NCBI GenBank assembly: GCA_013036995.1
Contig: JAAOXG010000041.1
Coordinates: 62,001-126,000, forward strand
Length of the DNA: 64,000 bases
Direction: 5' to 3'
Source: Lacrimispora defluvii
GTDB taxonomy: Bacteria > Bacillota > Clostridia > Lachnospirales > Lachnospiraceae
Shown: one piece after another, positions 8,505 to 17,754 of the stretch
Numbering within the stretch: the first letter of the stretch is position 1
Layout: each line of letters opens with the position of its first letter
Made by a program: the position numbers and the translations under genes
Notes under the pieces: generated by a model
Told to the model about the DNA's origin: nothing
The model's database searches: none
What the model saw: only the letters and a program-made list of their open reading frames with translations

Positions 8505-9485
8505 TTAATACGTATATTTCGCCTTATAATTGGAGCTGTTTGTAATATAATCCTTAATGGATGGATCATTTTTACCCGATGAGGCAAAGGTGGGATCCAT
8601 CAGCTTCCACTGAGTACCATCAAAATAAATGATATTATCCACCCAGCCCTGTCCTTCTATGTACACACTCACCCATGCGTGGTAAAGGCTGCCTGTATAT
8701 CCCACCACCAGTTTGGTTGGGATATTCTGAGAACGAAGCATAGCTGTCATGACAGCCGCATAGTCAAAACAGATTCCCTTCTTCACAGAAAGAACATGAT
8801 CCACATTGGGTAAGTAACCTGACTGGACTGAGTTGGCAAGTGCGGTATCGTATGTAAAATTCTGTACAACGTAATTATATACATTGCTTACAACTCCCAG
8901 CGCATCTGCTGCAGAAGCAGCAACTTCTGCACCTTTTGCAACCACGGCGCTGCCGGCAGTAAAATTCACATACTGGTTGGGATATAAAAATGGTTCATAC
9001 TCATTTGACAGCGTTACGTTTAAGCTGTTATTGGATTTTACCGCATATTGGTTTCCAGAAACCTGTTCCAATACCCGGACTGTATAGGTTCCGCTTCCTT
9101 CAGTCAGAGGAAATACCTCATACGCCGATCTGGAATTCAAATCATAGGTATATGTCTCTCCTCCGCTTTTTATAACCTGAACCTTAATTTTAGCTGAATT
9201 ACCTGTATACTGCACCATCACATATCCATGGCTGGTATTGGATGCATCCAAAAGAACGGAATTACTGTTGTAAGTAACCGTTCCTGACGCCTGGGGAACC
9301 TTAACATTGCTTCCCGCAGGTTTGGAATAAAGAGGAACTGCCTCATCTTTAATTGTAACAACCGTTTTCCACTCTGTGGCATCTGCTGTCTGATCAGCAG
9401 ATGCAATCCGGTTTGCCGGAGCACAGCCGTTTAAAGAAAACAACAGGGCTGCACAGACGGCGGCAGCCATACCTTTTTTTCTCAT
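8505..9485 (-). CDS. Transglutaminase-like lipoprotein
   Basis: 326 aa from the ATG at 9485, nine bases after AGGAG; two upstream ATGs overlap the ribosome site. A signal peptide ends in the lipobox SLNGC, so the protein is anchored outside. A beta-rich N-terminal part is followed by a transglutaminase/protease-like core with Cys in GICFDYA (near 239), His in YHAWVSV (near 267) and Asp in LMDPTF (near 294). Such proteins can be peptidases or cross-linkers. It is the first gene of the pilus-like operon, 29 bases before pilC, so a role in surface fibre or wall processing is likely but not shown. Confidence 0.88.
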   Translation of the reverse strand: MRKKGMAAAVCAALLFSLNGCAPANRIASADQTADATEWKTVVTIKDEAVPLYSKPAGSNVKVPQASGTVTYNSNSVLLDASNTSHGYVMVQYTGNSAKIKVQVIKSGGETYTYDLNSRSAYEVFPLTEGSGTYTVRVLEQVSGNQYAVKSNNSLNVTLSNEYEPFLYPNQYVNFTAGSAVVAKGAEVAASAADALGVVSNVYNYVVQNFTYDTALANSVQSGYLPNVDHVLSVKKGICFDYAAVMTAMLRSQNIPTKLVVGYTGSLYHAWVSVYIEGQGWVDNIIYFDGTQWKLMDPTFASSGKNDPSIKDYITNSSNYKAKYTY

Positions 9486-9505
9486 GCTCATCATCTCCTA
9501 AATGG

Positions 9506-10243
9506 TTATCCCAGACGCTGCCTTACAATCTCATAAGCCAGCACTCCTGCAGCTACTGAGGCATTGAGAGAATCAATGTTTCCCTTCATGGGAATGGAAG
9601 CTACCATATCACAGGTTTCTTTTACCAGTCTGCCCACTCCGCTTCCCTCACTGCCAATAACAAGACCAATCGGCCCTTTTAAATTCAGGCGGTACATGCT
9701 TTCTCCATCCATATCAGCACATACGAACCACATTCCCTTTTTCTTTAAATCTTCCATCACAGCGGTTAAATTGGTTACTTTTGCAACCGGTGTATAATTA
9801 AGTGCACCTGCTGAAGTCTTTGCCACTGTAGCTGTTAAACCAACTGCTCTCCGCTTCGGTATAATAACACCGTGGGCTCCTGCAAGGTTGGCCGTACGGA
9901 TAATGGCTCCCAGATTGTGAGGATCTTCAATTCCGTCAAGCAGGAAGAGAAACGGCGGTTCTCCCTTTTCTTCTGCTGCCTTTAACAAATCTTCCACTTC
10001 TGCATATTCATAAGCAGCAGCATGGGCGATCACACCCTGATGGTGACCTTCCTCGGACATCTGATCCAGACGCTCTCTTTCAACAAAGTTAACAATGGTA
10101 TCTGTCTTTTTGGCTTCCCTTAAGATTGATTGTATGGGGCCATCGGATACACCTTTCTGCACATACAGCTTGTCAATGGTCTTCCCGGAACGGAACGCTT
10201 CAAGTACTGCATTCCTTCCTTCTATTGTAAATTCTTCTATCAT
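9506..10243 (-). CDS. rlmB: 23S rRNA (guanosine-2'-O-)-methyltransferase RlmB
   Basis: 245 aa SpoU-type (SPOUT) methyltransferase. An N-terminal L30e-like substrate-binding domain (EGRNAVLEAFRSG) leads to the knotted catalytic domain with NLGAIIRTANLAGAHG, VIGSEGSGVGRL and SLNASVAAGVLAYE, the three SpoU motifs. It methylates a guanosine 2'-OH (G2251 in E. coli 23S rRNA). Its start overlaps the mrnC stop by four bases (ATGA). The order cysS-mrnC-rlmB is the conserved Firmicute arrangement. Confidence 0.95.
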   Translation of the reverse strand: MIEEFTIEGRNAVLEAFRSGKTIDKLYVQKGVSDGPIQSILREAKKTDTIVNFVERERLDQMSEEGHHQGVIAHAAAYEYAEVEDLLKAAEEKGEPPFLFLLDGIEDPHNLGAIIRTANLAGAHGVIIPKRRAVGLTATVAKTSAGALNYTPVAKVTNLTAVMEDLKKKGMWFVCADMDGESMYRLNLKGPIGLVIGSEGSGVGRLVKETCDMVASIPMKGNIDSLNASVAAGVLAYEIVRQRLG

Positions 10244-10698
10244 TCCAGTTCTCCTATTCTGTTAAGCCCCCTGCTTACCACCCAAATCAAACGCTCCAGC
10301 TTTCCGCTTAAATAGAGATAACCGCATAAAGCTTCAAACCCGGTTGCGGTTCTGTAATCTGCCACTGTCGCATGTTTGGCTGTTGTGGCAGATTTGGCAT
10401 TGCGCCCACGTTTGTATACGGCAATCTCCTCCGGAGTCAGTTCTTCTCCTTCCACCAGACTTCTGATAATGTCAGCCTGAGCCTTTGCATTCACCAGTCT
10501 GGCGCTTTTCTTATGCATGTTATTCACCTGGGTGCTTCCGTGATTCATGACTTTCGTCCGGATAATCAGTTCATACACCGCGTCTCCGATATAGGCCAGT
10601 GCAAGTGGAGAATAACTGGTAATATCCACTTCCTTTAATTGAAGTGTATCTGCAAAATAATCGGCAAATGCAGACAGTGAAATTATACTCTCTTCCAT
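10240..10698 (-). CDS. mrnC: Mini-ribonuclease III
   Basis: 152 aa RNase III catalytic domain without a double-stranded RNA-binding domain. YIGDAVYEL carries the catalytic acidic residues and GFEALCGYLYL is the second half of the active site. It matures 23S rRNA ends in Bacillus. It overlaps the end of cysS by 16 bases and rlmB by 4, so translation of the three is coupled. Confidence 0.94.
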   Translation of the reverse strand: MEESIISLSAFADYFADTLQLKEVDITSYSPLALAYIGDAVYELIIRTKVMNHGSTQVNNMHKKSARLVNAKAQADIIRSLVEGEELTPEEIAVYKRGRNAKSATTAKHATVADYRTATGFEALCGYLYLSGKLERLIWVVSRGLNRIGELE

Positions 10699-12086
10699 TT
10701 TACACCTTCCCTGGTGTCCTCCAGTACAATGCCCTGATCCAACAGTTTACCCCTGATTTCATCAGCCAGCGCAAAGTCCTTGTCTTTTCTTGCCTGCTGT
10801 CTTGCAGCAATCATGGCTTCAATCTCTTCCGCAAGAATCACTTCTTCTTTTTCTGTAATAATGCCCAGAATATCGCAAAGCTTTTCGATGGTATTTTTCA
10901 GCAAAGAAATATACTCCAGAGAGCTTTCCTCATCGGTAGTGGAGTTGCTTACTTTCACCAGTTCAAAAATTGCAGAGATGGCATCTGCCGTATTAAAATC
11001 ATCATCCATGGCGGCTTCGTATTTCTCCACCAGAGCATTAACCTGATTTTTGTCTTCCTTCTCTAGCAGCCCCTCTGTTTTAGCTGAAGCTTCCAGGCTC
11101 TTTAACTTATCAACCGCAGTCAGGATGCGCTCCAAACCGTTTTTAGAGGACTCCATTAAATCAGCACTGAAATTTAAAGGACTTCTGTAATGGGCACTGA
11201 GCATAAAGAAACGCAGCACCTGAAGATCATATTTTTCACTGATATCACGAACAGTAAAGAAGTTGCCCAGAGACTTTGACATCTTTCTGTTATCAATATT
11301 AAGAAATGCGTTATGCATCCAGTATTTTGCAAATTCTTTTCCGTTGGCTGCCTCACTCTGTGCAATCTCATTCTCATGATGGGGGAAGATTAAATCCTCA
11401 CCGCCAGCATGAATATCGATCTGGTCACCCAGATATTTCTTGGACATAACCGAGCACTCAATGTGCCAGCCGGGACGGCCGTCGCACCAGGGTGATTCCC
11501 AGTAAGGTTCCCCTTCTTTCTTAGGTTTCCAGAGTACGAAATCAGAAGGATCTTCCTTTTCCTCTTCTCCGGTTACTTTCAGTTCACGAAAACCGGACTG
11601 CAGATCTTCCAGATTCTTATGAGACAGTTTTCCATATTGATCAAATGACTTTGTACGGAAATAAACGGTGCCATCCTTGGCTGCATATGCATGACCAGAC
11701 TCTATTAAATGTGCGATCATATCAAGCATTCCGCAGATTTCTTCTGTAGCAAGAGGATTTTTGGTTGCCGGTTTTACATTCATGGCCTCCATATCCTTCT
11801 TGCACTCATCAATATAGCGCTTTGATACTGTATCCGCATCAACGCCTTCTTCAATGGCTTTTTTAATAATCTTGTCATCCACATCGGTAAAGTTGGATAC
11901 AAAATTTACATCGTAGCCCTTATATTCAAAATATCTCCGTACTGTGTCAAATACGATCATCGGACGTGCATTGCCGATGTGGATCAGATTATATACCGTA
12001 GGACCGCAGACATACATCTTCACCTTCCCTGCCTCTAACGGTATGAATTCTTCTTTTTGTCTGGATAATGTGTTAAATACTTTCAT
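10683..12086 (-). CDS. cysS: Cysteinyl-tRNA synthetase
   Basis: 467 aa class I synthetase. HIGH motif as [12 protein letters not shown] (near 37) and KMSKSLGN (near 267). Zinc-binding residues include Cys28 (CGPT), the C-S of HIECSVM, and HHENE. The C-terminal helical bundle and anticodon domain are complete. Typical length. The start ATG at 12086 has GAAGGGAGA upstream. A 22-base gap separates it from ispF, so ispF-cysS-mrnC-rlmB probably form one unit. Confidence 0.96.
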   Translation of the reverse strand: MKVFNTLSRQKEEFIPLEAGKVKMYVCGPTVYNLIHIGNARPMIVFDTVRRYFEYKGYDVNFVSNFTDVDDKIIKKAIEEGVDADTVSKRYIDECKKDMEAMNVKPATKNPLATEEICGMLDMIAHLIESGHAYAAKDGTVYFRTKSFDQYGKLSHKNLEDLQSGFRELKVTGEEEKEDPSDFVLWKPKKEGEPYWESPWCDGRPGWHIECSVMSKKYLGDQIDIHAGGEDLIFPHHENEIAQSEAANGKEFAKYWMHNAFLNIDNRKMSKSLGNFFTVRDISEKYDLQVLRFFMLSAHYRSPLNFSADLMESSKNGLERILTAVDKLKSLEASAKTEGLLEKEDKNQVNALVEKYEAAMDDDFNTADAISAIFELVKVSNSTTDEESSLEYISLLKNTIEKLCDILGIITEKEEVILAEEIEAMIAARQQARKDKDFALADEIRGKLLDQGIVLEDTREGVKWKRV

Positions 12087-12107
12087 GCTGTCTCCCTTCT
12101 TCTCCTG

Positions 12108-12653
12108 TTATTCATGTTTGCAGCAGCCTTTACAGCCCTGACAGTCGCTTTGCATGATTCTGTCATCATAACAGTAGTCTCCGACAGAAGTCAAAAGAAC
12201 AACGGCCTGTGAGGAAATCCCTTCTCCTCTTCCGGTAAATCCCAGTCCTTCCTCAGTAGTCGCCTTCACATTCACCTTGTCAACCGGCAGATTCAGCGCA
12301 TCAGCCATATTCTTCGCCATAAGCGGTCTGTATGACAAAAGCTTTGGTTTTTGTGCGATCACAGTGGAATCAATATTCTCCACAACATATCCGTTCTCTT
12401 CCAGCAGACCCGCCACATTCTTTAACAGTTCGATACTGGAGACTCCTTTATACTTAGGATCTGTGTCAGGAAAATGTTCCCCGATATCTCCTAATCCGGC
12501 AGCTCCCAATAAAGCATCTATCACTGCGTGGGTCAGCACATCTGCGTCTGAATGTCCCAGAAGTCCCATCTCATATGGAATGGTCACTCCTCCCAGAATT
12601 AAATCTCTGCCTTCTGCAAATTTATGAACATCATATCCCTGTCCAATTCTCAT
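12108..12653 (-). CDS. ispF: 2-C-methyl-D-erythritol 2,4-cyclodiphosphate synthase with Cys-rich tail
   Basis: 181 aa; step five of the MEP isoprenoid pathway, releasing CMP to give the cyclic diphosphate. Asp8 and His10 of the metal site are in [23 protein letters not shown] supplies His42 and [11 protein letters not shown] the substrate loop. The domain normally ends near residue 157-160 (here at AVVLLTS). About 20 extra residues follow, with the ending [13 protein letters not shown], which has five clustered Cys-family metal ligands plus His. This tail is not part of the IspF fold and may bind a metal. Confidence 0.93.
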   Translation of the reverse strand: MRIGQGYDVHKFAEGRDLILGGVTIPYEMGLLGHSDADVLTHAVIDALLGAAGLGDIGEHFPDTDPKYKGVSSIELLKNVAGLLEENGYVVENIDSTVIAQKPKLLSYRPLMAKNMADALNLPVDKVNVKATTEEGLGFTGRGEGISSQAVVLLTSVGDYCYDDRIMQSDCQGCKGCCKHE

Positions 12654-12686
12654 TATTTTTCCTTTCCTATATAAATAGATCAGATC

Positions 12687-13613
12687 TTAAACGATCATTC
12701 GAAGTTTCTTACTGATACAACGGATCTCCACGTCATTCTGACAGAAGCAGCTTTCTCCATCAACATGTACCGCCATGGGGCGATCCATATGAATGTGAAT
12801 CTCTTCGCAGGAATAAAAGCGGATTCCTTTGTTTACAGATTTTTTTCCCATAAGGGAATTAAGCAGGACACATACAAGCTTACTCTTCTTCCGGTTATTC
12901 ATCACGCAGACTGACAGTTTTCCGTCTTCAAAATCTGCATCCGGCGCAAATTTAAATCCTCCGCCTTCATATGGATGAATATGGGTCGAAATGAAATAAG
13001 CATGGTTAAACTCAATCTTTTGTACTCCGTTCAGGACGATATATCCCTTGCAGGGCTTCGCTGAGATAAGTTGTCTGACGCCCACAAGCAAATAGGCCAG
13101 TTTTCCAATTCTCAGTCTGTGAAGCAGCCCTTTCGTTCTGGAATACAACAGATTATGACAGACAGCCGCGTCCATACCGATACCGGTACTGACCATAAAG
13201 CGGCGATGGGAGATCTCACTGTCTCCATATGATAATACTCCATAGTCCATCAATTTATAATATTTGGGGTGCAGAATCTTATTTAAACATCGGATGGGAT
13301 TCTTAGGAAGTTTTAAGCTTCTTGCAAGATCATTGCCAGATCCTGCCGGAATATAACCAAGTGTAACACAACTGCACATGGAATATCCATCAAGAATCTC
13401 ATTGACTGTCCCATCGCCTCCAACTGCGATGATTACATTGGATTCTTTACACCCTTCTGTTAAATTTTTTGCAAATATCTTTGCGTCCCCTGGCTTTTCA
13501 GTTAAATATGCCTGATATTCCACACCGGAAGCGTTTAATGTCCGTTCCAGCTTATCCCAGATAATTTTACCCCGTCCGCAACAGGAGTTCGGGTTAACAA
13601 TAAAATAGTACAT
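12687..13613 (-). CDS. YegS/DagK-type diacylglycerol or lipid kinase
   Basis: 308 aa from the ATG at 13613 (GGAGGG upstream); a longer frame lacks a ribosome site. N-terminal nucleotide-binding domain with VNPNSCCGRG at the start and the signature VGGDGTVNEILDG near 64, followed by a beta-sandwich lipid-binding domain. IPAGSGNDLARSL is also typical. Members phosphorylate diacylglycerol or related lipids at the membrane using ATP; which lipid is used cannot be told. Single-gene unit. Confidence 0.9.
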   Translation of the reverse strand: MYYFIVNPNSCCGRGKIIWDKLERTLNASGVEYQAYLTEKPGDAKIFAKNLTEGCKESNVIIAVGGDGTVNEILDGYSMCSCVTLGYIPAGSGNDLARSLKLPKNPIRCLNKILHPKYYKLMDYGVLSYGDSEISHRRFMVSTGIGMDAAVCHNLLYSRTKGLLHRLRIGKLAYLLVGVRQLISAKPCKGYIVLNGVQKIEFNHAYFISTHIHPYEGGGFKFAPDADFEDGKLSVCVMNNRKKSKLVCVLLNSLMGKKSVNKGIRFYSCEEIHIHMDRPMAVHVDGESCFCQNDVEIRCISKKLRMIV

Positions 13614-13760
13614 GGAATCCCTCCGCTTTTTGCTATTTGTAAGTATAACATAAAACATCAAAAATGAATATAAAAAAAAAGGAAAAAGGTCTGGGTGCCT
13701 TGTCGTAAAAGAAAGAATTTTGTAGTTTATGAGTTTTTTTATCCAAATATTATATTTTTA

Positions 13761-13789
13761 TTGCATTTATTACACGCTTTTTATATAAT
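13761..13789 (+). promoter_or_regulatory. Promoter of the cell-wall repeat protein gene
   Basis: TTGCAT, 17-base spacer, TATAAT on the plus strand, about 65 bases before the start codon at 13856. Confidence 0.65.
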
Positions 13790-13855
13790 ATTTTTAAATT
13801 TGTCAGTCAGGCTTGAGTCAAATACAAGCAAATAATATTATCGGGGGTATTTACC

Positions 13856-14299
13856 ATGAGAAAAGTGCAATTATTTCTAGTTGCTGCGTTATTGGCCGCA
13901 GCATTCAGTATGACTGCATATGCTGCTGAATGGAAAAGCAACGACCAGGGGTGGTGGTATGAGAAAGATGACGATTCCTATCCGGCTAACAGACTGGAAA
14001 AAGTCGGGGAATACTGGTACTATTTTAACGAAGCCGGTTACGCTCAAAGCGGCTGGGTAAAACTTGATACCGGCTGGTATGAGCTGAACGACTACGGAAT
14101 CTGTCAAAATCCCATCGATCCTGCAACACAGCTTCCAGCAGGTGCTCCTTATGGCGGTTGGATTAGATATGTTGAATTGTTTGGATCTAAGGAAGAGCTA
14201 GGCGCTGTATCTTACAATAACTTTTACTGGATAAAGCTTTATGATGTGCCAGAGACAGATATCACCAATGCAGATCAAACCGATTTTAATCAGGTTTAA
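13856..14299 (+). CDS. Secreted protein with choline-binding-type cell-wall repeats
   Basis: 147 aa. A signal peptide (cleavage near AYA-AE, residue 24) is followed by aromatic repeats with WWYEKDDDSYPAN, EYWYYFNEAGYAQSGWV and GWYELNDYG, the CW_binding_1 pattern that binds teichoic acid choline or related wall glycans. The last 50 residues have no repeat and no recognised domain. The repeat core holds only about three units, fewer than in large wall hydrolases, and there is no catalytic domain. The start follows GGGGGT. It stands alone between its own promoter and terminator. Confidence 0.85.
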   Translation: MRKVQLFLVAALLAAAFSMTAYAAEWKSNDQGWWYEKDDDSYPANRLEKVGEYWYYFNEAGYAQSGWVKLDTGWYELNDYGICQNPIDPATQLPAGAPYGGWIRYVELFGSKEELGAVSYNNFYWIKLYDVPETDITNADQTDFNQV

Positions 14300-14311
14300 C
14301 GGCCTGGTTCT

Positions 14312-14347
14312 ACTGGTCAGCGCCATTGATGCTGGCCAGTATTTTTA
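14312..14347 (+). terminator. Terminator of the cell-wall repeat gene
   Basis: ACTGGTCAGC pairs with GCTGGCCAGT (one G-T pair) around a short loop and is followed by ATTTTT. Confidence 0.85.
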
Positions 14348-14368
14348 ATCCATGACAATTGCTGCAAA

Positions 14369-14419
14369 TAAAAAAACACATCAGATCCGACTCATATATC
14401 AGATTACCGTGTGTTTTTT
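14369..14419 (-). terminator. Terminator of the tRNA-Val/tRNA-Met unit
   Basis: On the minus strand AAAAAACACA and TGTGTTTTTTT close a hairpin that contains a second helix ATCTGA/TCGGAT. It lies directly after the tRNA-Met 3' end. Confidence 0.7.
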
Positions 14420-14422
14420 AAG

Positions 14423-14496
14423 TAGCGGAAGGGAGATTCGAACTCTCGACACCACGGGTATGAACCGTGTGCTCTGGCCAACTGAGCTATTCCGCC
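14423..14496 (-). tRNA. tRNA-Met (anticodon CAT)
   Basis: 74 nt cloverleaf: acceptor GGCGGAA/TTCCGCT, anticodon stem CACGG/CCGTG with loop TTCATAC, T arm with GAGTTCGAATC, discriminator A, no encoded CCA. The base-paired first position and lack of three G-C pairs in the anticodon stem argue against initiator tRNA. Elongator Met is preferred; a lysidine-modified Ile tRNA, which also has CAT, cannot be fully excluded. Confidence 0.9.
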
Positions 14497-14530
14497 ATAT
14501 TTAATTGTTTGACAAGCGTTTGCTTATCAG

Positions 14531-14603
14531 TGGGACCTACAGGGCTCGAACCTGTGACCCTCTGCTTGTAAGGCAGATGCTCTCCCAGCTGAGCTAAGAT
14601 CCC
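14531..14603 (-). tRNA. tRNA-Val (anticodon TAC)
   Basis: 73 nt cloverleaf: acceptor GGGATCT/AGGTCCC, anticodon loop CTTACAA giving TAC, T arm GGTTCGAGCCC, discriminator A. First gene of a two-tRNA unit with tRNA-Met 34 bases downstream. Confidence 0.95.
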
Positions 14604-14651
14604 AGTGCCTGTCAGGAGCTTTTATTTTCTCTCGTTCCCGACTGCTTCATT

Positions 14652-14680
14652 AGTATAATATGAATTGTATTAATTGTCAA
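14652..14680 (-). promoter_or_regulatory. Promoter of the tRNA-Val/tRNA-Met unit
   Basis: TTGACA (14680-14675), 17-base spacer, TATACT (14657-14652) on the minus strand; a near-consensus stable-RNA promoter. Confidence 0.88.
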
Positions 14681-14752
14681 CACTTTTTTGTCAATTTTTT
14701 TCTTTTTTTACAATGTCTTGTAAAACCCTGATTCCTGCGAGGTTTTCTCAGC

Positions 14753-15637
14753 TTATCCTCCTGTATGGAACAGTTCAAAAAGCTCTTTATAGTAGGTTTG
14801 ATAGATACTTCCTTTTCTCCAGATAAAAGAAAAATCATGAAACAATTCAAAATCCTCCAGATGGATTTTCCTTAGTATCCCTTCTTCCAATTCCCGTTTC
14901 ACAGCCGTCTCATATAAAAATGTAATGCCCGTTCCTTTTGCAGTCATCTGTTTTATGGCACCGATACTGTTGACCTCCACCCGGTTGGTAAAATCCTGGA
15001 GAAGAAGATTTTTTCCTTCCAGATACCGTTCTAACACATATCTGGTACCAGAACCGGATTCTCTGACAAAAATCCGTTCTGAAAGCAGATCCTCCACTCT
15101 CTTTACTTCCTTATGAAATTTATAATCACCTGCACAGACTGCTGCAAACGGTTCTGAAGCATATACCAGAAAGTCATACTCCTTCTTTTGGAAAAATCCT
15201 TCCACAAGGGCAAATTCAATCTCCCCCTCATTTAACTTTCTAAGAAGTTCTTTGGTATCCGCCACAATCATCTGAACAGAGGAATCCGGATATGTCTCTA
15301 AAAATCTTATAAGCGCTTCCGGCATCTTATATTCCCCGATGGTCATTGTTGCACCGAATACCAGATGCCTTTTTTTCTCCGACTGCTGCATCATGAGTTT
15401 CTTTAAATGCAGTTCATCATCTTTCATGGTAATAGCTGCTGACAAAAGAGTTTTTCCACCATCAGTCAGACTGATTTTCTTACCTGCATATTCAAACAGC
15501 CGGACTTTATATTCTTCTTCTAAATATCTGATGTGCTGGGATACTGCTGGCTGGGTAATATTGAGTTCCCCTGCTGCTTTGGTAAAATTCATATGCCTGC
15601 ATACTGCAAGAAAGGTTTCCATTCGAAAATTCAGCAT
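14753..15637 (-). CDS. LysR-family transcriptional regulator (CysL-type)
   Basis: 294 aa. N-terminal winged helix with FTKAAGELNITQPAVSQHIRYLE (recognition helix) and a periplasmic-binding-like effector domain from about residue 90. It is divergent from the yeiH gene with a 130-base AT-rich space, the arrangement seen for LysR regulators that control YeiH-type transporters. Since that target gene is disrupted here, the regulator may have no intact local target. The effector is not predictable. Confidence 0.9.
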   Translation of the reverse strand: MLNFRMETFLAVCRHMNFTKAAGELNITQPAVSQHIRYLEEEYKVRLFEYAGKKISLTDGGKTLLSAAITMKDDELHLKKLMMQQSEKKRHLVFGATMTIGEYKMPEALIRFLETYPDSSVQMIVADTKELLRKLNEGEIEFALVEGFFQKKEYDFLVYASEPFAAVCAGDYKFHKEVKRVEDLLSERIFVRESGSGTRYVLERYLEGKNLLLQDFTNRVEVNSIGAIKQMTAKGTGITFLYETAVKRELEEGILRKIHLEDFELFHDFSFIWRKGSIYQTYYKELFELFHTGG

Positions 15638-15767
15638 TTATTATTATTCTCCCTTTTGTTGTTTTTTTAATCATAACATAATATTATCATATAATAAATA
15701 TTTATAATTTTATTTTATTGTATTTCTTATATATAATTGCCTCAGATCAAAAAGGAGGAATTTACTT

Positions 15768-16637
15768 ATGAAAAAATACGTTCCAGGCCTGCTTTTGTGC
15801 CTGATCCTTGCAATACCTGCCTGGTATCTGGGAAAACTGATTCCCGTTGTGGGGGGACCGGTATTTGCCATACTTCTTGGCATGGCTGCCGCACCGTTTC
15901 TAACCGGAAAGGAACAGATAAGGCCAGGTATTGCCTTTACTTCTAAAAAAATCCTGCAGTACGCAGTTATTTTACTGGGATTTGGCATGAATCTTTCCAC
16001 TGTAATGCTAAAAGGGAAACAATCACTTCCCATTATCGCTGCAACCATCACCACTTCCCTGGTGATCGCATATTTTCTGTTTCGAAAACTGAAGGTCCCT
16101 GAAAAAAGCGCAATCCTCATCGGAATCGGATCCTCCATCTGCGGCGGCTCTGCAATAGCTGCAACAGCACCCGTCATAGATGCGGATGATAATGAGATTG
16201 CCCAGGCAATTTCGGTTATTTTTCTATTTAACATTGCAGCTGCACTTTTATTTCCGGCTCTTGGCACAGCTCTTGGCCTTTCCAATGAAGGATTCGGTCT
16301 TTTTGCAGGGACTGCCATTAATGATACTTCTTCCGTCACTGCGGCTGCTTCTGCCTGGGACGGAATTTACAAAAGCAATACGTTGGAAGCTGCAACGATA
16401 GTTAAATTAACCCGTACACTGGCCATTATTCCAATTACACTGTTTCTGGCGCTGTACAGGGCAAGAAAAGAGCAGAAGAATTCCAAAGAAAAACTGGGAT
16501 TAGGTAAAATCTTTCCCTTTTTCGTGCTGTATTTTCTATTCGCTTCCATTATTCTTCCTGGGCTTTTGCTGCTGGGTGGGAATTTCAGTGGTCAGTCTTA
16601 CGCTTCAGATTGTACTTGGAATCTGGTAGGTTTTTAA
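15768..16637 (+). pseudogene. YeiH-family (UPF0324) membrane transporter broken by an internal out-of-frame deletion
   Basis: The frame starts at 15768 (AAGGAGG upstream) and gives the first 265 residues or so of a YeiH-type protein: [18 protein letters not shown] and the signature [12 protein letters not shown] are all there. After FLFASII the frame breaks. In the +1 frame, from 16561 to a TAG at 16627, the codons read [11 protein letters not shown] then [11 protein letters not shown], which is the normal C terminus of the family. About 50 residues between the two parts are missing. The open frame as it stands ends in an unrelated 20-residue tail. A real inactivating deletion is the simplest reading; an assembly error is the alternative. 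Confidence 0.75.
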
Positions 16638-16645
16638 ACAATATA

Positions 16646-16687
16646 AAAGACTGCGGGGAGAGTATAATCCTCTCCTGCACAGTCTTT
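16646..16687. terminator. Bidirectional terminator between yeiH remnant and the NYN gene
   Basis: AAAGACTG and CAGTCTTT close a hairpin that also pairs GGGGAGAG with CTCTCC inside. It separates two convergent genes. Confidence 0.75.
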
Positions 16688-16692
16688 CACAT

Positions 16693-17607
16693 TTATTTTA
16701 TAAATACAGATTTGCTGTTGTTTTTATTCTCCCGGACTTCCAGCTGGGAAATGCTGTGTACGAACTTGGAAAACGTGGAGTAACCGTAATCCTTTACTTT
16801 AAAATCAGTAAATTTACGATGCATTCCATTCCCAAGTGCCGCCAGCTCCATTCCATTCTTACCGCTGCCTTTTACCAGTTTTACAGCATAATCATCAAGT
16901 TCCTGCTTTCTGGTACGGTTGTCCTTCATACGGACTGTCACTACATTGCTGGTCTTTCTCAGTTCAAAACTATCCATCTCTTCAAGAAACTTGGACAAAG
17001 AGCTGTATCCGTAATTTCTCACATCAAAATCCGAATATTTTTTAACCAGGCGGTTACCGATCTCTCCCAGACCAGTTGCCTTGTTCTTATCCTCATTCTC
17101 CAGAATTATGGAAGCAATATCCTGCTCAATCACTTCTTTTCCAATGGCGCCACCGCCAGTTCCCTCTTCGTCCTGATCCAGTAAAACTTCAAGATTGGTA
17201 AATACGGTACAGGCAGCACGGAAAGACTTGGGTGTTTTTTCCTCTCCCATTCCAATGACTTCCTTACCTGATTCCCGCAGACGGCTGGCAAGACGGGTAA
17301 AATCGCTGTCACTGGAAACAATACAAAATCCATCTACGTTATCCGTATAGAGCAAATCCATAGCATCGATAATCAGAGCGGAATCGGTTGCATTCTTTCC
17401 TACTGTATTGGAAAACTGCTGAATTGGTGTAATGGAATTCTCAAGAAGCTCCATCTTCCATTTGCCCATCTGGGCGCTTGTCCAGTCACCGTAGATTCTT
17501 TTGTATGTAATTACCCCGTACCGGGTCATCTCATCCAGAATACACGTAATGTACTTTGCGGATATATTATCCGAATCAATCAAAACTGCAAATTTCTTAT
17601 CACTCAA
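16693..17607 (-). CDS. NYN-domain ribonuclease with two LOTUS/OST-HTH domains
   Basis: 304 aa. The N-terminal 145 residues form a PIN-like NYN nuclease domain: Asp in VLIDSDN, TDSALIIDAMDLL and VSSDSDFTRLA give the full acidic metal site. Two tandem OST-HTH (LOTUS) modules follow, each ending in the pattern YGYSSLSKFLE (near 225) and YGYSTFSKFVH (near 290). The LOTUS domains bind RNA (G-quadruplexes have been reported for the family). The combination is found in many bacteria, but the RNA target is not known. Single-gene unit with AT-rich upstream DNA. Confidence 0.88.
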   Translation of the reverse strand: MSDKKFAVLIDSDNISAKYITCILDEMTRYGVITYKRIYGDWTSAQMGKWKMELLENSITPIQQFSNTVGKNATDSALIIDAMDLLYTDNVDGFCIVSSDSDFTRLASRLRESGKEVIGMGEEKTPKSFRAACTVFTNLEVLLDQDEEGTGGGAIGKEVIEQDIASIILENEDKNKATGLGEIGNRLVKKYSDFDVRNYGYSSLSKFLEEMDSFELRKTSNVVTVRMKDNRTRKQELDDYAVKLVKGSGKNGMELAALGNGMHRKFTDFKVKDYGYSTFSKFVHSISQLEVRENKNNSKSVFIK

Positions 17608-17754
17608 TCGTCTGCTCTCCCGTCATAATTGTTTTACATTTTATGTCAATTCCCTGACTTTGTATCTATTATATTTCATTTTTCCAATTATTACAATAAC
17701 ATCACAATGGGTTAACTGGGATAATTTTTGCAATGTAATTTTTTATTTTCGCTC

